A stretch of DNA of 64,000 nt from JABDMH01 sp965223165 (GTDB lineage: Bacteria > Bacteroidota > Bacteroidia > Chitinophagales > Saprospiraceae), in the NCBI GenBank assembly GCA_965223165.1, contig CBDCVQ010000007.1, forward strand, positions 186,001 through 250,000. The letters are read 5' to 3'. Positions 42,960 through 52,327 of this stretch are shown piece by piece. A model generated the notes under the pieces. That model did no database searches. It was not told the origin of the DNA and saw only the letters and a list, made by a program, of their open reading frames with translations. Made by a program: the position numbers and the translations under genes. Within the stretch, counting starts at the first letter, position 1. Each line of letters begins with the position of its first letter.

Positions 42960-45779
42960 CTATCCCCTCCCCCGACGCTGAATCATGTGAATAGCACCTC
43001 CGGGCAATGCATTGCTTTGTCCCACCTGATTGATCGCGTAGGTAAATCTGACAAAAAAATACTGGGCCAGCGAACTCACACGGATATCCTCTACATAATT
43101 GAGATCAATGCTCTGCTGAATGCCAATGTTCTCATTGAGTATGTCATAAGCCGCCAGCTCGAGCTGCCCTTTCTTTTTGAAGAGATACTTGGACATCGAC
43201 GCCTGCCAGATAGGCACGCTGCGACGGTCAGTAAACGTACCTCCGGAGTAGATGCTGTAGTCCAACCGGGTTCCCACTGTCCAGGAGTCAGCAATGGTCA
43301 CCGTGACATCGCCATAGTACCGCTGATTGAAGAAATCCTGGTCCAGATTATCGCTGATAGAGTAGTTGGTCAGTGAATGGCTGTAGCTGCCTCCAAAGGT
43401 GATGTCCAACACCTCCTTTTTCTGATTGTCCATACTGAGATTTAGCGAGCTGGTGTATCGATTGGTGCGTTCCTCCAGGTCGTTGACGAAGACCCTTCCC
43501 CGGTTATAGGAAAAATTGGCATGCAGATTGAGGCGGCTCCGCACAAACTTGAGTGGGGTGCCAAAACCTGTAAACGAACTCAACCGGAAGTCATTGTCAA
43601 TGTTGACCGGAGTGGTAACTTGTCTAAACTGCTCATCGATCTGGCGTGCATTGACGATGGCATTGTCGGTAAAGGTGGCATTGACGGTCGCAAATAGGTT
43701 GGTCATGGAAAACTGCGAGAAAGACATATACCGGAGCTGCAACCGATGCGAGTACTCTGGGCGCAAGTCTGGATTGCCGATATAGATGTTTAGCGGATTT
43801 GAATTGTCCACCACCGGCTGGAGCTGAGTCAGTGATGGCTCCCGCACACTGGTACTATACTGGACGCGTAGGCGTTTGGAGCTGGACAGATCATAGTTCC
43901 AAGAAAAGCGTGGCAGAAGGTTAGTATACTTTTTCTCGATGGTGGCTTCGTCGATCAACAACTCTCCGGTTAAGTTGGAGTGCTGGAGGCTCATGCTAAG
44001 ATTTGTGAGAGATCGCGACTTGACCCAACGCATCGAGACAGCACCACGATCAAAGGTATAATCACGATTGTAGTGGTTGCTGAGGTTAGTATTCAATATG
44101 TTGTCCAAGGCGACCACATCGTATACATCTTTGAGCAACTCACTTGAGTAGTTTCTACGCCGATAGTCGAAACCGAGGTAGCGGCTCTTGCCGAGCGGCT
44201 CTGTGTATGAAAGTTGGAGACCGTAGTCGATTTGATCGTTGGTTTGAAACTGATCCTGGAGAATAGAGTCGACCCTGGCAGGGGTTCCATTCAGCTCCGC
44301 AAATTGGTTGATGGATTGAAGAAAAGCGTCCTGCTCATCATTGCTGACGCCAAAATTGGCACCGGCGGTTAGCGTTCTGCCTTTTTTGCCCAAGTTGCGT
44401 CGATAGAGCAGTTCGGAGGACCAATTCATGTTATTGCCCTCCGACTGATTGTCCCTTAGGCCTTGATTTTGCAAGAGACCGGTCTCGCCCAGTACTTGGC
44501 TGTTACTCAGGATACTGTACTCGGAGTCGTTGAAGGCTAGGGTCGAATTAAATCGTAGATTCTGTGACGAATCCATTTCGTGCTCCAACACCAGGTTGAA
44601 GCGATGGTTGCCGTTGACCGACAGCTCATCGTCGTTTTCCTCCGAAAGAAAGTAGCGCTCAGACAGCACATTTTCCCTGCGCACTTCTTGCAATATGTCA
44701 TTGCGGATATTGCTGTAGAAATAGCTGGCCCTCAGCTCCGTCTTATCGCCAAAGTCTTGATTAAAATTGATGCCACTGGCACCAGTGCGCACAAAACCAT
44801 CACTCAAACCGTTGGCGATTGGTACGCCGCCTGTGTTGTCGGAGGAGATCCGAACCGCACCACCCCCTCCGCCCTGGCGCATGAGGTTGCCAAGGCCTCC
44901 GGCAAAGGTGATGTAGTCGTTCATCGAAAAGCCTTGCTTGTTTACATTGTTAAACATCCCGATGAATGATATCTGCTGGTCCTTGCCAAACTTGTTTAGA
45001 TTAATGCGCGTATCGTATCGCTCCTCTGTGCCGTAGCCGGCCGCCAGATTGCCAAAGACCCCTTTCTTATGGTCCTCCTTGAGCTCGAGGTTGATGGCCT
45101 TTTCCTCCTGCCCATCGTCAATGCCCGTAAACTCAGCCATCTCAGACTTTTTGTCAAATACCTGCACCTTGTCGACCGCCTCGGCCGGCAGATTCTTGGT
45201 GGCGATCTGTGGATCGCGACCAAAAAACTCCTTGCCATCGACCAAGATCTGCTGCACCTCCTCGCCTTGAGCCTTTACCGTGCCGTCAGACTCCACCTCC
45301 ACACCGGGCAGCTTACGCAAGAGGTCCTCCACCATATCGTTGGGCTGGGTCTTAAAGGCTTCGGCATTGTATTCAATCGTGTCTTTGTTGATTAGCATCG
45401 GGATGCGATCGCCCTTAACCAGCACCTGGTCCAGGGCTGCCGCGATCGGTTCGATCTGGATGAGGCCTAGATCAACCTCCGACTGATCCGCACCGACGGT
45501 CAAGGCCCTGGTGTACGTCTGATAACCCACGTAGCTGGCTTGCAGGACGTAGTCGCCAGGCTTCACTCGTCGGAGCTCGAAGTGCCCTTCCATATTCGTG
45601 ATGGAGAAGCTCGCAATCACCGAGTCTGTCGCATTGAGCAGCACCACGGTGGCGCTGGCCATGGGGGCACTTAGCGAATCGCCGATGACGCCCTTTAGAG
45701 TCACTGACTTGTTGGCCTGTCCACGGGCTGCAGATGAGCACAAGAGCAGCAGAAGGGTAGTCCAAAGTATATGCTTCAT
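42960..45779 (-). CDS. TonB-linked outer membrane beta-barrel protein with carboxypeptidase-regulatory domain
   Basis: A signal peptide (MKHILWTTLLLLLCSSAARG) precedes a carboxypeptidase-regulatory domain (VTLKGVIGDSLSAPMASATV, GHFELRRVKPGDYVLQASYV). A plug-like region follows (QPNDMVEDLLRKLPGVEVES, KNLPAEAVDKVQVFDKKSE), then about 650 residues of barrel (OMP_b-brl_3 type). It lacks the SusD partner of nutrient uptake systems and instead sits 30 bp after a GLPGLI gene. The pair is divergent from a two-component system, a widespread Bacteroidota arrangement of unknown, possibly metal- or envelope-related, role. Confidence 0.9.
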   Translation of the reverse strand: MKHILWTTLLLLLCSSAARGQANKSVTLKGVIGDSLSAPMASATVVLLNATDSVIASFSITNMEGHFELRRVKPGDYVLQASYVGYQTYTRALTVGADQSEVDLGLIQIEPIAAALDQVLVKGDRIPMLINKDTIEYNAEAFKTQPNDMVEDLLRKLPGVEVESDGTVKAQGEEVQQILVDGKEFFGRDPQIATKNLPAEAVDKVQVFDKKSEMAEFTGIDDGQEEKAINLELKEDHKKGVFGNLAAGYGTEERYDTRINLNKFGKDQQISFIGMFNNVNKQGFSMNDYITFAGGLGNLMRQGGGGGAVRISSDNTGGVPIANGLSDGFVRTGASGINFNQDFGDKTELRASYFYSNIRNDILQEVRRENVLSERYFLSEENDDELSVNGNHRFNLVLEHEMDSSQNLRFNSTLAFNDSEYSILSNSQVLGETGLLQNQGLRDNQSEGNNMNWSSELLYRRNLGKKGRTLTAGANFGVSNDEQDAFLQSINQFAELNGTPARVDSILQDQFQTNDQIDYGLQLSYTEPLGKSRYLGFDYRRRNYSSELLKDVYDVVALDNILNTNLSNHYNRDYTFDRGAVSMRWVKSRSLTNLSMSLQHSNLTGELLIDEATIEKKYTNLLPRFSWNYDLSSSKRLRVQYSTSVREPSLTQLQPVVDNSNPLNIYIGNPDLRPEYSHRLQLRYMSFSQFSMTNLFATVNATFTDNAIVNARQIDEQFRQVTTPVNIDNDFRLSSFTGFGTPLKFVRSRLNLHANFSYNRGRVFVNDLEERTNRYTSSLNLSMDNQKKEVLDITFGGSYSHSLTNYSISDNLDQDFFNQRYYGDVTVTIADSWTVGTRLDYSIYSGGTFTDRRSVPIWQASMSKYLFKKKGQLELAAYDILNENIGIQQSIDLNYVEDIRVSSLAQYFFVRFTYAINQVGQSNALPGGAIHMIQRRGRG

Positions 45780-45809
45780 GATCACTTGGATACGGTCGGT
45801 CTCTAAGAT

Positions 45810-46541
45810 CTAATGGCGGATTCTTAGGCCTCGTCCACCCCCATGCTCTCGCATCTCCTTCATCTTTTCGTGCATGATCTCTCGAAACTCTGCTTGGGTC
45901 ACTTCTTTGCCTTTGGTGGGCTCGCTTATCAGGGTGGCATCGATCTCTCCGAGGTTGATTTCTTGTGCAGTCAGGGTGCGCTCACCTTCGTTGATGTCCA
46001 CGTGAAGAATGAGCCCCGGCAGTTGTCCGTAGCGGCTGGGGCCCAGCGGCACCGGCACCATTGGGGTAAACCACGCCACCACGTGATTGGTACTGTCTGC
46101 ATAGGTTGCCTGCTGACAGAGGTATTTGCCTACTTGCTTGCTCTCGCCCGTCAGTTTCCAGGCAAATGTTTCTGGCTCGCCTTTGATCAGGAATTTCTTA
46201 TCCATGAAGTTTCTTTGCTCCACTCGCTTACCTTCTTGATGATCCAGCCAGACGACATCATCCGGACTCATCATGCGCATCCTCATACGACGGCCGCCTC
46301 GCTGATGGTCCACCTCGGCGTCTTCTTCGACCTCCGCACGCTTGTAGAGTGCCTGTTGCTCTGTAAACAACAAGATGGTTTTACTCTTGCGAAACTGCGG
46401 CACGAATTCTTTAAACTGGGCCCGCTCTCCAGTCAGCCTTCGATGAATGTCAACCGTCTCTTCGTAGATAATTTCTCCGCTTGTCTGTGCCATGACCAGC
46501 AGTGCGGAAGCAATAAACAGGATACTCAGAATACTTTTCAT
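45810..46541 (-). CDS. GLPGLI-family exported protein
   Basis: The 243-aa product has a signal peptide (ILSILFIASALLVMAQ) and the family name motif within YGQLPGLILHVD. The upstream part has the usual order (GEIIYEETVDIHRRL, KSKTILLFTEQQALYK, WLDHQEGKRVEQRNFMDKKF, WKLTGESKQVGKYLCQQAT, WFTPMVPVPLGPSRYGQLPG). An unusual Arg/Met-rich loop (GGRRMRMRMM) and a Gly/Arg-rich tail are present. The function is unknown; it is cotranscribed with the barrel protein that follows it. Confidence 0.9.
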   Translation of the reverse strand: MKSILSILFIASALLVMAQTSGEIIYEETVDIHRRLTGERAQFKEFVPQFRKSKTILLFTEQQALYKRAEVEEDAEVDHQRGGRRMRMRMMSPDDVVWLDHQEGKRVEQRNFMDKKFLIKGEPETFAWKLTGESKQVGKYLCQQATYADSTNHVVAWFTPMVPVPLGPSRYGQLPGLILHVDINEGERTLTAQEINLGEIDATLISEPTKGKEVTQAEFREIMHEKMKEMREHGGGRGLRIRH

Positions 46542-46647
46542 TTCTTGTCAGTCTGTGAGCCGCGTACTTATCGGAGGTAGAATTTATGCGGCTGTGGTGA
46601 ATAATGCGATACTCAATGCAAATCTAGATACAATCCGAGCTGTCGCT

Positions 46648-46685
46648 GGTTAATCATCCTAGAAGTAAGGTTAATTAAGGTTAAT
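46648..46685. promoter_or_regulatory. Three direct GGTTAAT repeats, response-regulator site candidate
   Basis: GGTTAAT occurs at 46648, 46669 and 46679, i.e. with steps of 21 and 10 bp, on one helix face. This is the usual spacing of OmpR-family binding sites. The repeats lie between the divergent GLPGLI operon and the kinase/regulator genes, 43 bp before the kinase start. Confidence 0.55.
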
Positions 46686-46727
46686 CGGGCGGCAAAGCCC
46701 CGCAAAAGCACCTAATTTTGGTCTACG

Positions 46728-48185
46728 ATGGAAAAGAGATGGTGGCACGACCCAATCGTTTGGCTCATGTCGATCAGTATGCTCATGATCGCCGGGCTAT
46801 GCGTTTTCTGGCTCCTGAACACCTATGACAGTAAGCGTGAGGCCCTGCAAAAAGAGACCGATTTTGTCTTTTCGAGCGCGATCCGATCGCTTGAGGACTC
46901 ATTGATCCACAGCAACTTTTATGATAATCTGTTGATAGATAGTTCGTCGAGACATCATCTGCGAGGCTGGAAGGGTCATCGCCACCAAGTGGTAGACACC
47001 CCAGTTGTCGCGATCGTGGGGACCGCCAATCCCGAATCCCTCCCCCATAGGTTTCGCAGGCGGGATATTCGCAAGATGCGAGAGCGCCACCTCAAGGACC
47101 ACGACCGATTCTTCGTCGGTTCCCTCTCGTTGCATTTGCGACTGATGGGTTCGGACTCGCTGACCACTATCTTGGCCGACTCGACCTCTGACCAGGCTGC
47201 CATCGCCTTGCTAGATGGACGCCTGTCCGCTGCCTTTGCCGCTCAATCGTACCCCTTTTCTTCCGAGCTGGTTTCTTATGGGGAAGGTGAAACGCTGGAG
47301 TTGACTTTTGCGACCAAGCCTTACCACGACTTGCTGTCGCGCACAAATTACGTGATGGCCTTTGGGGATGTCAAAGGCCACCTGATCCGGCAAATGGCCT
47401 ATGAGATTGCCTTCTCACTGCTCTTGATCGGTCTGACGCTACTTGCTTTTGTCTTCACCTATCGCTCTCTGCGCAGACAGCGCAGGCTGGCACTGTTGCG
47501 CAACGATCTGATCAGCAACATCACCCACGAACTCAAGACACCCATCGCCACGGTAGGTGTAGCCCTGGAGGCCCTGAGCAACTTTGATGCCGCCGCTGAC
47601 CCCGCCAAAAGCGCCGAATACTTGGAGATCTCTCGCAATGAGCTGGATCGACTGGCGCTGCTCGTAGATAAAGTACTGAAGACCTCCGTACAAGAGGGCA
47701 AGGAAATGCAAATGACCTTTGAGCCCGTCGACCTCAAGGAACTGGTCGAAGGAATCCTGCGGTCCATGCAGTTGCAATTTGGTAAAATGGCGGCACAGGT
47801 CAACTTTACCTGCCAAGACCCGTCAGTCGCCGTGCGAGGAGACCGCGTACACCTCACGAGTGTCATCTATAATCTACTGGATAACGCCTTAAAGTATGGC
47901 GGCGCGAAGCCGACGATTGACATTGGACTGTCCAGTGCGGAGGACACCCAGCGGCTGGTCATCGCAGATCACGGCATCGGAATCGCCGCCGAGTACCAAC
48001 CGCAAATCTTCGACAAGTTCTTTCGGGTACCCAATGCCAACGTGCACAATGCAAAGGGGTACGGTCTTGGCCTGAGCTATGTGGCCCAAGTCATTGATGA
48101 GCATCAGGGTAGCATTGACGTCCAGAGCCGGCCCGGCCATGGCACCACCTTTACCATTGCCCTTCCAAAACCGCCCGTCGCATGA
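46728..48185 (+). CDS. Sensor histidine kinase
   Basis: The 485-aa kinase has a first membrane helix (about 12-32), a ~190-residue extracytoplasmic sensor region without a recognised domain, and a second helix (about 225-245). It then has HisKA with His267 in NITHELKTP and HATPase_c with N-box VIYNLLDNALKYGG, G1 DHGIGIAAE, F-box IFDKFFRV and G2 GYGLGLSYV. It overlaps the response regulator gene by 4 bp, so they are translationally coupled. The neighbouring GLPGLI/outer membrane operon is its likely target. Confidence 0.93.
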   Translation: MEKRWWHDPIVWLMSISMLMIAGLCVFWLLNTYDSKREALQKETDFVFSSAIRSLEDSLIHSNFYDNLLIDSSSRHHLRGWKGHRHQVVDTPVVAIVGTANPESLPHRFRRRDIRKMRERHLKDHDRFFVGSLSLHLRLMGSDSLTTILADSTSDQAAIALLDGRLSAAFAAQSYPFSSELVSYGEGETLELTFATKPYHDLLSRTNYVMAFGDVKGHLIRQMAYEIAFSLLLIGLTLLAFVFTYRSLRRQRRLALLRNDLISNITHELKTPIATVGVALEALSNFDAAADPAKSAEYLEISRNELDRLALLVDKVLKTSVQEGKEMQMTFEPVDLKELVEGILRSMQLQFGKMAAQVNFTCQDPSVAVRGDRVHLTSVIYNLLDNALKYGGAKPTIDIGLSSAEDTQRLVIADHGIGIAAEYQPQIFDKFFRVPNANVHNAKGYGLGLSYVAQVIDEHQGSIDVQSRPGHGTTFTIALPKPPVA

Positions 48186-48865
48186 CCAAGGTACTATATG
48201 TGGAAGACGAGCCCTTTCTGGGCAAGATCGTCAAGGAGAGCTTGGAGAGTCGAGACTTTGAGGTCACGATGGTTACCGACGGTCGAGACGCCTTTGAGCG
48301 CTTCAAGCAGGTGCAACCGGATATCTGCGTGCTGGATGTGATGCTGCCCAATGTGGATGGCTTTACCATCGGCAAGCAGATAAGGGCTAGGCCATCTAAC
48401 GTCCCGATTATCTATTTGACCGCCAAGGACCAGACCGACGACCTGTTGAATGGCTTTCGATCGGGGGGCAACGACTATATCAAAAAGCCATTCAGCATGG
48501 AGGAGCTCATCGCCCGGATGCAAAACTTGCTGGCGTTGGCAGGCCACCAGGGCCAAGCCCCGGCGAAAGCGCAAGTCTATCAGTTGGGCAATTATGCCTT
48601 TTATCCACACTTGATGGAGTTGCAGTTTGCCGGTGAGATCCGAAAGCTGTCCTACCGCGAAAACGAATTGCTAAAGATCTTGGTCACCGGTCACAAGGAA
48701 TCCATCGACCGACGCTACATCATGAAGCAGATCTGGGGCGACGATGGCTTTTTTAACTCACGCAACCTGGATGTCTACATCCGCAAGCTGCGCAGCTATC
48801 TGAGCAGGGACGAGCAAGTGCAGATCATCACCTTGAAGGGCGTGGGTTACCGCTTTATCTATTGA
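48182..48865 (+). CDS. OmpR-family response regulator
   Basis: The receiver domain has acidic pocket residues in YVEDEPF, phospho-acceptor Asp52 (VLDVMLP), Thr80 and Lys near 102 (YIKKPF). The C-terminal winged helix (LSYRENELLKILVTG, SRNLDVYIRKLRSYL, LKGVGYRFIY) is that of OmpR/PhoB regulators. It is the partner of the kinase just upstream and probably binds the GGTTAAT repeats at 46648-46685. Confidence 0.93.
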   Translation: MTKVLYVEDEPFLGKIVKESLESRDFEVTMVTDGRDAFERFKQVQPDICVLDVMLPNVDGFTIGKQIRARPSNVPIIYLTAKDQTDDLLNGFRSGGNDYIKKPFSMEELIARMQNLLALAGHQGQAPAKAQVYQLGNYAFYPHLMELQFAGEIRKLSYRENELLKILVTGHKESIDRRYIMKQIWGDDGFFNSRNLDVYIRKLRSYLSRDEQVQIITLKGVGYRFIY

Positions 48866-48880
48866 TGGTCCGCTCGCGAG

Positions 48881-50506
48881 CTATCGACTGACATCCTTTT
48901 CAAACCGCTCCAGGAAGGTATTCCACCGATCCTCGACGAACGCCTCATCCGTGTGATAGCTGGGCGCCAACGAAGCCTGCCCAGGCATGTCCTCGATATG
49001 AAGCGTGGTGGTGGGAAAGGCAAACTGCACACCCAGGGCCTCCGCCCAGCGCATAATCGCCAGGTGCAGACTCTCCTTGATGCGCAACTCGTCAGTGTAT
49101 GTCGGGGCGATCATATAGGCACGCACCAGAACATTCAGCGAGGAGGCACCCATCTCCGTAAAAAAGACGTAGTAATCCTCATTGGACACTTCCGGGTGAC
49201 GCACGATGACCTTCTTGATGCCCGTCAAAAAGTGCTCGATCAGATCCGGGGGCGTATCGTAGGTGAGCCCCAAGGTGCTCGCAAAGAGGCGATACTCTCG
49301 CACACCCTTATTGGTCACCGACACGTTGGCCATGTTGCCGTTGGGCACCGAAATTACACTGGTGTCGGACGTCTTGATCCGGGTGGACCGAAAGCCCACC
49401 TCGACCACACTTCCGGCAAACCCCGATCCCTCCACCCAGTCTCCGATCTGAAAGGGACGATCGGTGAATATCATCACCGAGCCCAGAAAATTCTTGACGG
49501 TATCCTGCGCTGCCAGAGCCAATGCCAAACCACCGATGGAGACGCCCGCGATCAAGGCCGTCACATTAAAGTCAAGCAGCCGCAATACCTGGATGACGGC
49601 GAGACCTATGACGATGATCTTGAGGATCTGCTTGAGTAGAGGTACAATCTGGTCATCCATGCGGCTATCGGTACGCGCACTAGCCCCGGCCAGGTAGTCA
49701 GCGACCAAATTGACGATCCGCAGCACGGTCAACATCACCAGTATCGTCAGCGTAACCCGTAAGGTGAGTTGGATAAATGCGGATGCACGCACGGGCAATT
49801 GTAAAAGGGGTACCAGCAATTTGATCAGCCAGACCATGAGCGCCACGCTGGTGACACTTGCTATTTTCTTGACATGCGTAGGAAAATCTTCCAAAGTACT
49901 TAGGGCCACCCGGGTACTGCGGCTGATCACCATCCTCAGAAGTGCCCGCAGCAGCCAGTACAGCAGAGCGCTGAGTAGCAGGAGCAGTCCGATGCCGGCA
50001 TACTGCCACCCGGAGAGGCCTAGAAATGTCTTGTCCGAGCGCTGAGAAAACATGTTGACCAAGACGTGGGTGCCCAGGGGATATACTCGGCGATGGAGTT
50101 TGGGTATTGCACTGGTCGTCTCGTCCGAGTAATGCCATTTGTCTCCCGTCTTGACAAGGAAGATTTCTGGCATTTCCGCAGGGAAAGGCGTGTAGAAATG
50201 CTTGTTGGCCACCGTATCTCGGTAGTCCTCCTCTTGCGGCAGCAGATTCATATGCACATACAGTCCGGCCCCATCCAGCACCTGCTTGAGCTGAATGGCC
50301 CAAACCTCCCGTGTGGTGCTGTCCGCATTGGTGAAGGCCGTGGCCGATAGGCCGGCATCGTAGGTGTCATGCTGTAAGTAGTACAAGTGTACCCACATGG
50401 CATCGTGCGGCGTGCTCAACTCCAGTTGACTGGGGGTCTGCTGGGCCCAAACTGGTGATAGCAGGTTGGCTAAGATCAGAGCACAGAGGATGATTGTCCG
50501 TGACAT
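48881..50506 (-). CDS. MscS-family mechanosensitive channel
   Basis: The 541-aa protein has a signal peptide, an N-terminal periplasmic part of about 160 residues, and five membrane helices. The MscS pore and beta domain follow (GVSIGGLALALAAQDTVKNF, LGSVMIFTDRPFQIGDWVEG, FRSTRIKTSDTSVISVPNG). The C-terminal alpha/beta domain ends near residue 500, with a short extension. It should act as an inner-membrane osmotic release valve. It is convergent with the response regulator gene (15 bp apart). Confidence 0.92.
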   Translation of the reverse strand: MSRTIILCALILANLLSPVWAQQTPSQLELSTPHDAMWVHLYYLQHDTYDAGLSATAFTNADSTTREVWAIQLKQVLDGAGLYVHMNLLPQEEDYRDTVANKHFYTPFPAEMPEIFLVKTGDKWHYSDETTSAIPKLHRRVYPLGTHVLVNMFSQRSDKTFLGLSGWQYAGIGLLLLLSALLYWLLRALLRMVISRSTRVALSTLEDFPTHVKKIASVTSVALMVWLIKLLVPLLQLPVRASAFIQLTLRVTLTILVMLTVLRIVNLVADYLAGASARTDSRMDDQIVPLLKQILKIIVIGLAVIQVLRLLDFNVTALIAGVSIGGLALALAAQDTVKNFLGSVMIFTDRPFQIGDWVEGSGFAGSVVEVGFRSTRIKTSDTSVISVPNGNMANVSVTNKGVREYRLFASTLGLTYDTPPDLIEHFLTGIKKVIVRHPEVSNEDYYVFFTEMGASSLNVLVRAYMIAPTYTDELRIKESLHLAIMRWAEALGVQFAFPTTTLHIEDMPGQASLAPSYHTDEAFVEDRWNTFLERFEKDVSR

Positions 50507-50734
50507 TTTTTGGTGCTATACGTGAGGTGCAAAGCTAGCACTCTGGTAAGTAAGAACAGCAGCGGGAGGGATGCCTTTTTTGGGGCTTCGGTCAAATGGG
50601 ATATGTGGACCTCCTTGCATTTTCGAACTTAATATGACTTACTGTAGGACCTGACTTTGCTACAGGGGGGGTGCCTTGCAATGACGCCGGTTGAGATTGA
50701 GCCTAGAAAAGTCAGGTAAAAGGGGCGGGAAGAA

Positions 50735-51247
50735 TTATTCCTCTTCAAACAAACCACCGATAGTCGCTGACGGTGGTGACTCGAATGGTCCGAGAATCTC
50801 AATGTCTTCGATGTCATAATTGTGAAAATCATGGTCCGTGGTATAGAAGCATTCGGCACCATGCTCTATGGCCATTGCTAGAATCATGGAGTCATACTTC
50901 ATATGCTGCTTGGTTGTAAAGTCACGGTAACTTCTACCTTGGTCATAATACCTCCGGTACAGAATCCTAGATAATTGCATCGCAGTCGCCACATCGAAGT
51001 TTGTTACATGTATATTCAGGCTCATGAGTTCAGCGTACTTCGCATTCTGCACATCCGGCGGGAAAACACATAGCAATTCGGCAAAAACCACACTGGGCAG
51101 CATTATTTGATAGCCGCTTCTTTGCAGAACCTTGACAAGTCTATGGGACTGCTCATAATTTTGCCGCATGATGGGGTCTTCTGGGGGGGCGTCGTCTCTA
51201 AAGACCCATCCTGAAATGTTGGTGTCGAGGCAAACTAGTCCAGGCAT
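50735..51247 (-). CDS. PIN-domain protein, VapC-like putative toxin
   Basis: The 170-aa protein has the PIN acidic residues in LVCLDTNISG (Asp8), VVFAELLCVF (Glu), KYDSMILAMAIEHGA (Asp) and FYTTDHDF (Asp), so it is a likely Mg2+-dependent endoribonuclease. It is longer than usual VapC (about 130 aa), with an extra middle helix pair and an acidic tail. It starts 1 bp after the stop of the 261-aa gene upstream, which would be the partner. No small VapB-type antitoxin is present. Confidence 0.82.
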   Translation of the reverse strand: MPGLVCLDTNISGWVFRDDAPPEDPIMRQNYEQSHRLVKVLQRSGYQIMLPSVVFAELLCVFPPDVQNAKYAELMSLNIHVTNFDVATAMQLSRILYRRYYDQGRSYRDFTTKQHMKYDSMILAMAIEHGAECFYTTDHDFHNYDIEDIEILGPFESPPSATIGGLFEEE

Positions 51248-51248
51248 G

Positions 51249-52034
51249 CTATTTCTTCAAGATCTTTCTAATGGACGCCACAGTTTCGCCAAGTGGTAGT
51301 AAGTCATGCTTGACCATTGAATCGATCTTGAATGAAGTAATCTTTAGGGTTTGCCCAGATATGAGGGCCTCACCCATGATCTTTACGTTCTCCCACAGCA
51401 AATCTCGATACTTGAGTACCTGGGAGGGTTCTATATTAGAGGAAATGACTGATCCATTTATCAACCTAATGTGGGCCCTAGGGCTCTTGTCGTCACCGAG
51501 CTTTATCAGTTTCCCATATAGGACCTTATTCGTTCTAACTCGCTTGAATGAAGTCTTCTTGTAAGGAGCAAAATCAGCAACCAGATCAAACGTATCTTCC
51601 TGTTCATGATAGTAGCCGAGCTGTGCTGTGCTTTCGGTCTTGGTTGCGAATCTTGCTATCTTCTTTGCTGCGTTTGCACTAGGAAGAGGTAGGTCGTCGA
51701 TGAGGTTGTGTGCCACTGAGGAAGCAAGATGTTCAAATCCCTTCCGAAGTTTGTCAGGGTGCTCCTTTAGCCTATATCTTAGACTCAGGCTGCGATTTCC
51801 CACGTTCACCAAACCCACATAGTTATCCCCAAAATTGACCTCTGGGTACATTTGTGCCAGAAGAGGACGCAGTGCATCATCAAAGGCCACGAGCATAGAG
51901 GCAACCTCCTTCGGTGTCAGTTTGGTAGGGCTAATGCCACCACCGGTAAACTTAAGTTCAACTATGTTGCTTTGGTTAAGTGTTGTCAAGCCTTTCAAAT
52001 CCTGTTTATACCACTTGGTACTAAAGTATAACAT
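51249..52034 (-). CDS. Unrecognised 261-aa protein, putative partner of the PIN protein
   Basis: The sequence starts with a short beta-rich segment (NIVELKFTGGGISPTKLTPK) and a helix (EVASMLVAFDDALRPLLAQM). A strand/helix middle follows (FGDNYVGLVNVGNRSLSLRY), then an OB- or SH3-like C-terminal part (VLYGKLIKLGDDKSPRAHIR, GEALISGQTLKITSFKIDSM). No DNA-binding or catalytic motif is evident. The tight coupling to the PIN gene suggests an antitoxin or regulator, which is inference. The true start could be a few codons inside (near LTTLNQSN). Confidence 0.6.
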   Translation of the reverse strand: MLYFSTKWYKQDLKGLTTLNQSNIVELKFTGGGISPTKLTPKEVASMLVAFDDALRPLLAQMYPEVNFGDNYVGLVNVGNRSLSLRYRLKEHPDKLRKGFEHLASSVAHNLIDDLPLPSANAAKKIARFATKTESTAQLGYYHEQEDTFDLVADFAPYKKTSFKRVRTNKVLYGKLIKLGDDKSPRAHIRLINGSVISSNIEPSQVLKYRDLLWENVKIMGEALISGQTLKITSFKIDSMVKHDLLPLGETVASIRKILKK

Positions 52035-52327
52035 TTGGGCCTACGTCGAAAGTGCTACAAATATCGGCCCAAAAAAAGTTCACTTTTCCGTTGATGACGT
52101 GCGTGGGCCCTAAACTGATTGACACCTTTGCACTATCGCAGTTGAGTGTGAATCGGGTAATAGCTACAACAATATCAAGCAAAAGCGAATGCATCATCAG
52201 TCTGCTTAAACCTATAGTGTCATTCTTGTTGAGCAAAGCATCGGAAATTTCTGCGATTTGATCCTCCAGCCTTGATAATCAGATCGGAGAGACCAACTGC
52301 CAAGGAGCTAAAGAGTTGACCAGGTAA
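52035..52327. promoter_or_regulatory. Upstream region of the PIN operon
   Basis: No gene is supported in this stretch. It should contain the promoter of the 261-aa/PIN operon. It ends where copy B of the structured repeat begins. Confidence 0.35.

Noticed and set aside
45843..46580. A 245-aa open frame on the plus strand
   Set aside because: It is fully antisense to the GLPGLI gene, which has a signal peptide and the family motif.
48953..49639. A 228-aa open frame on the plus strand
   Set aside because: It is antisense to the MscS channel gene and rich in Arg/His/Gln with no domain.
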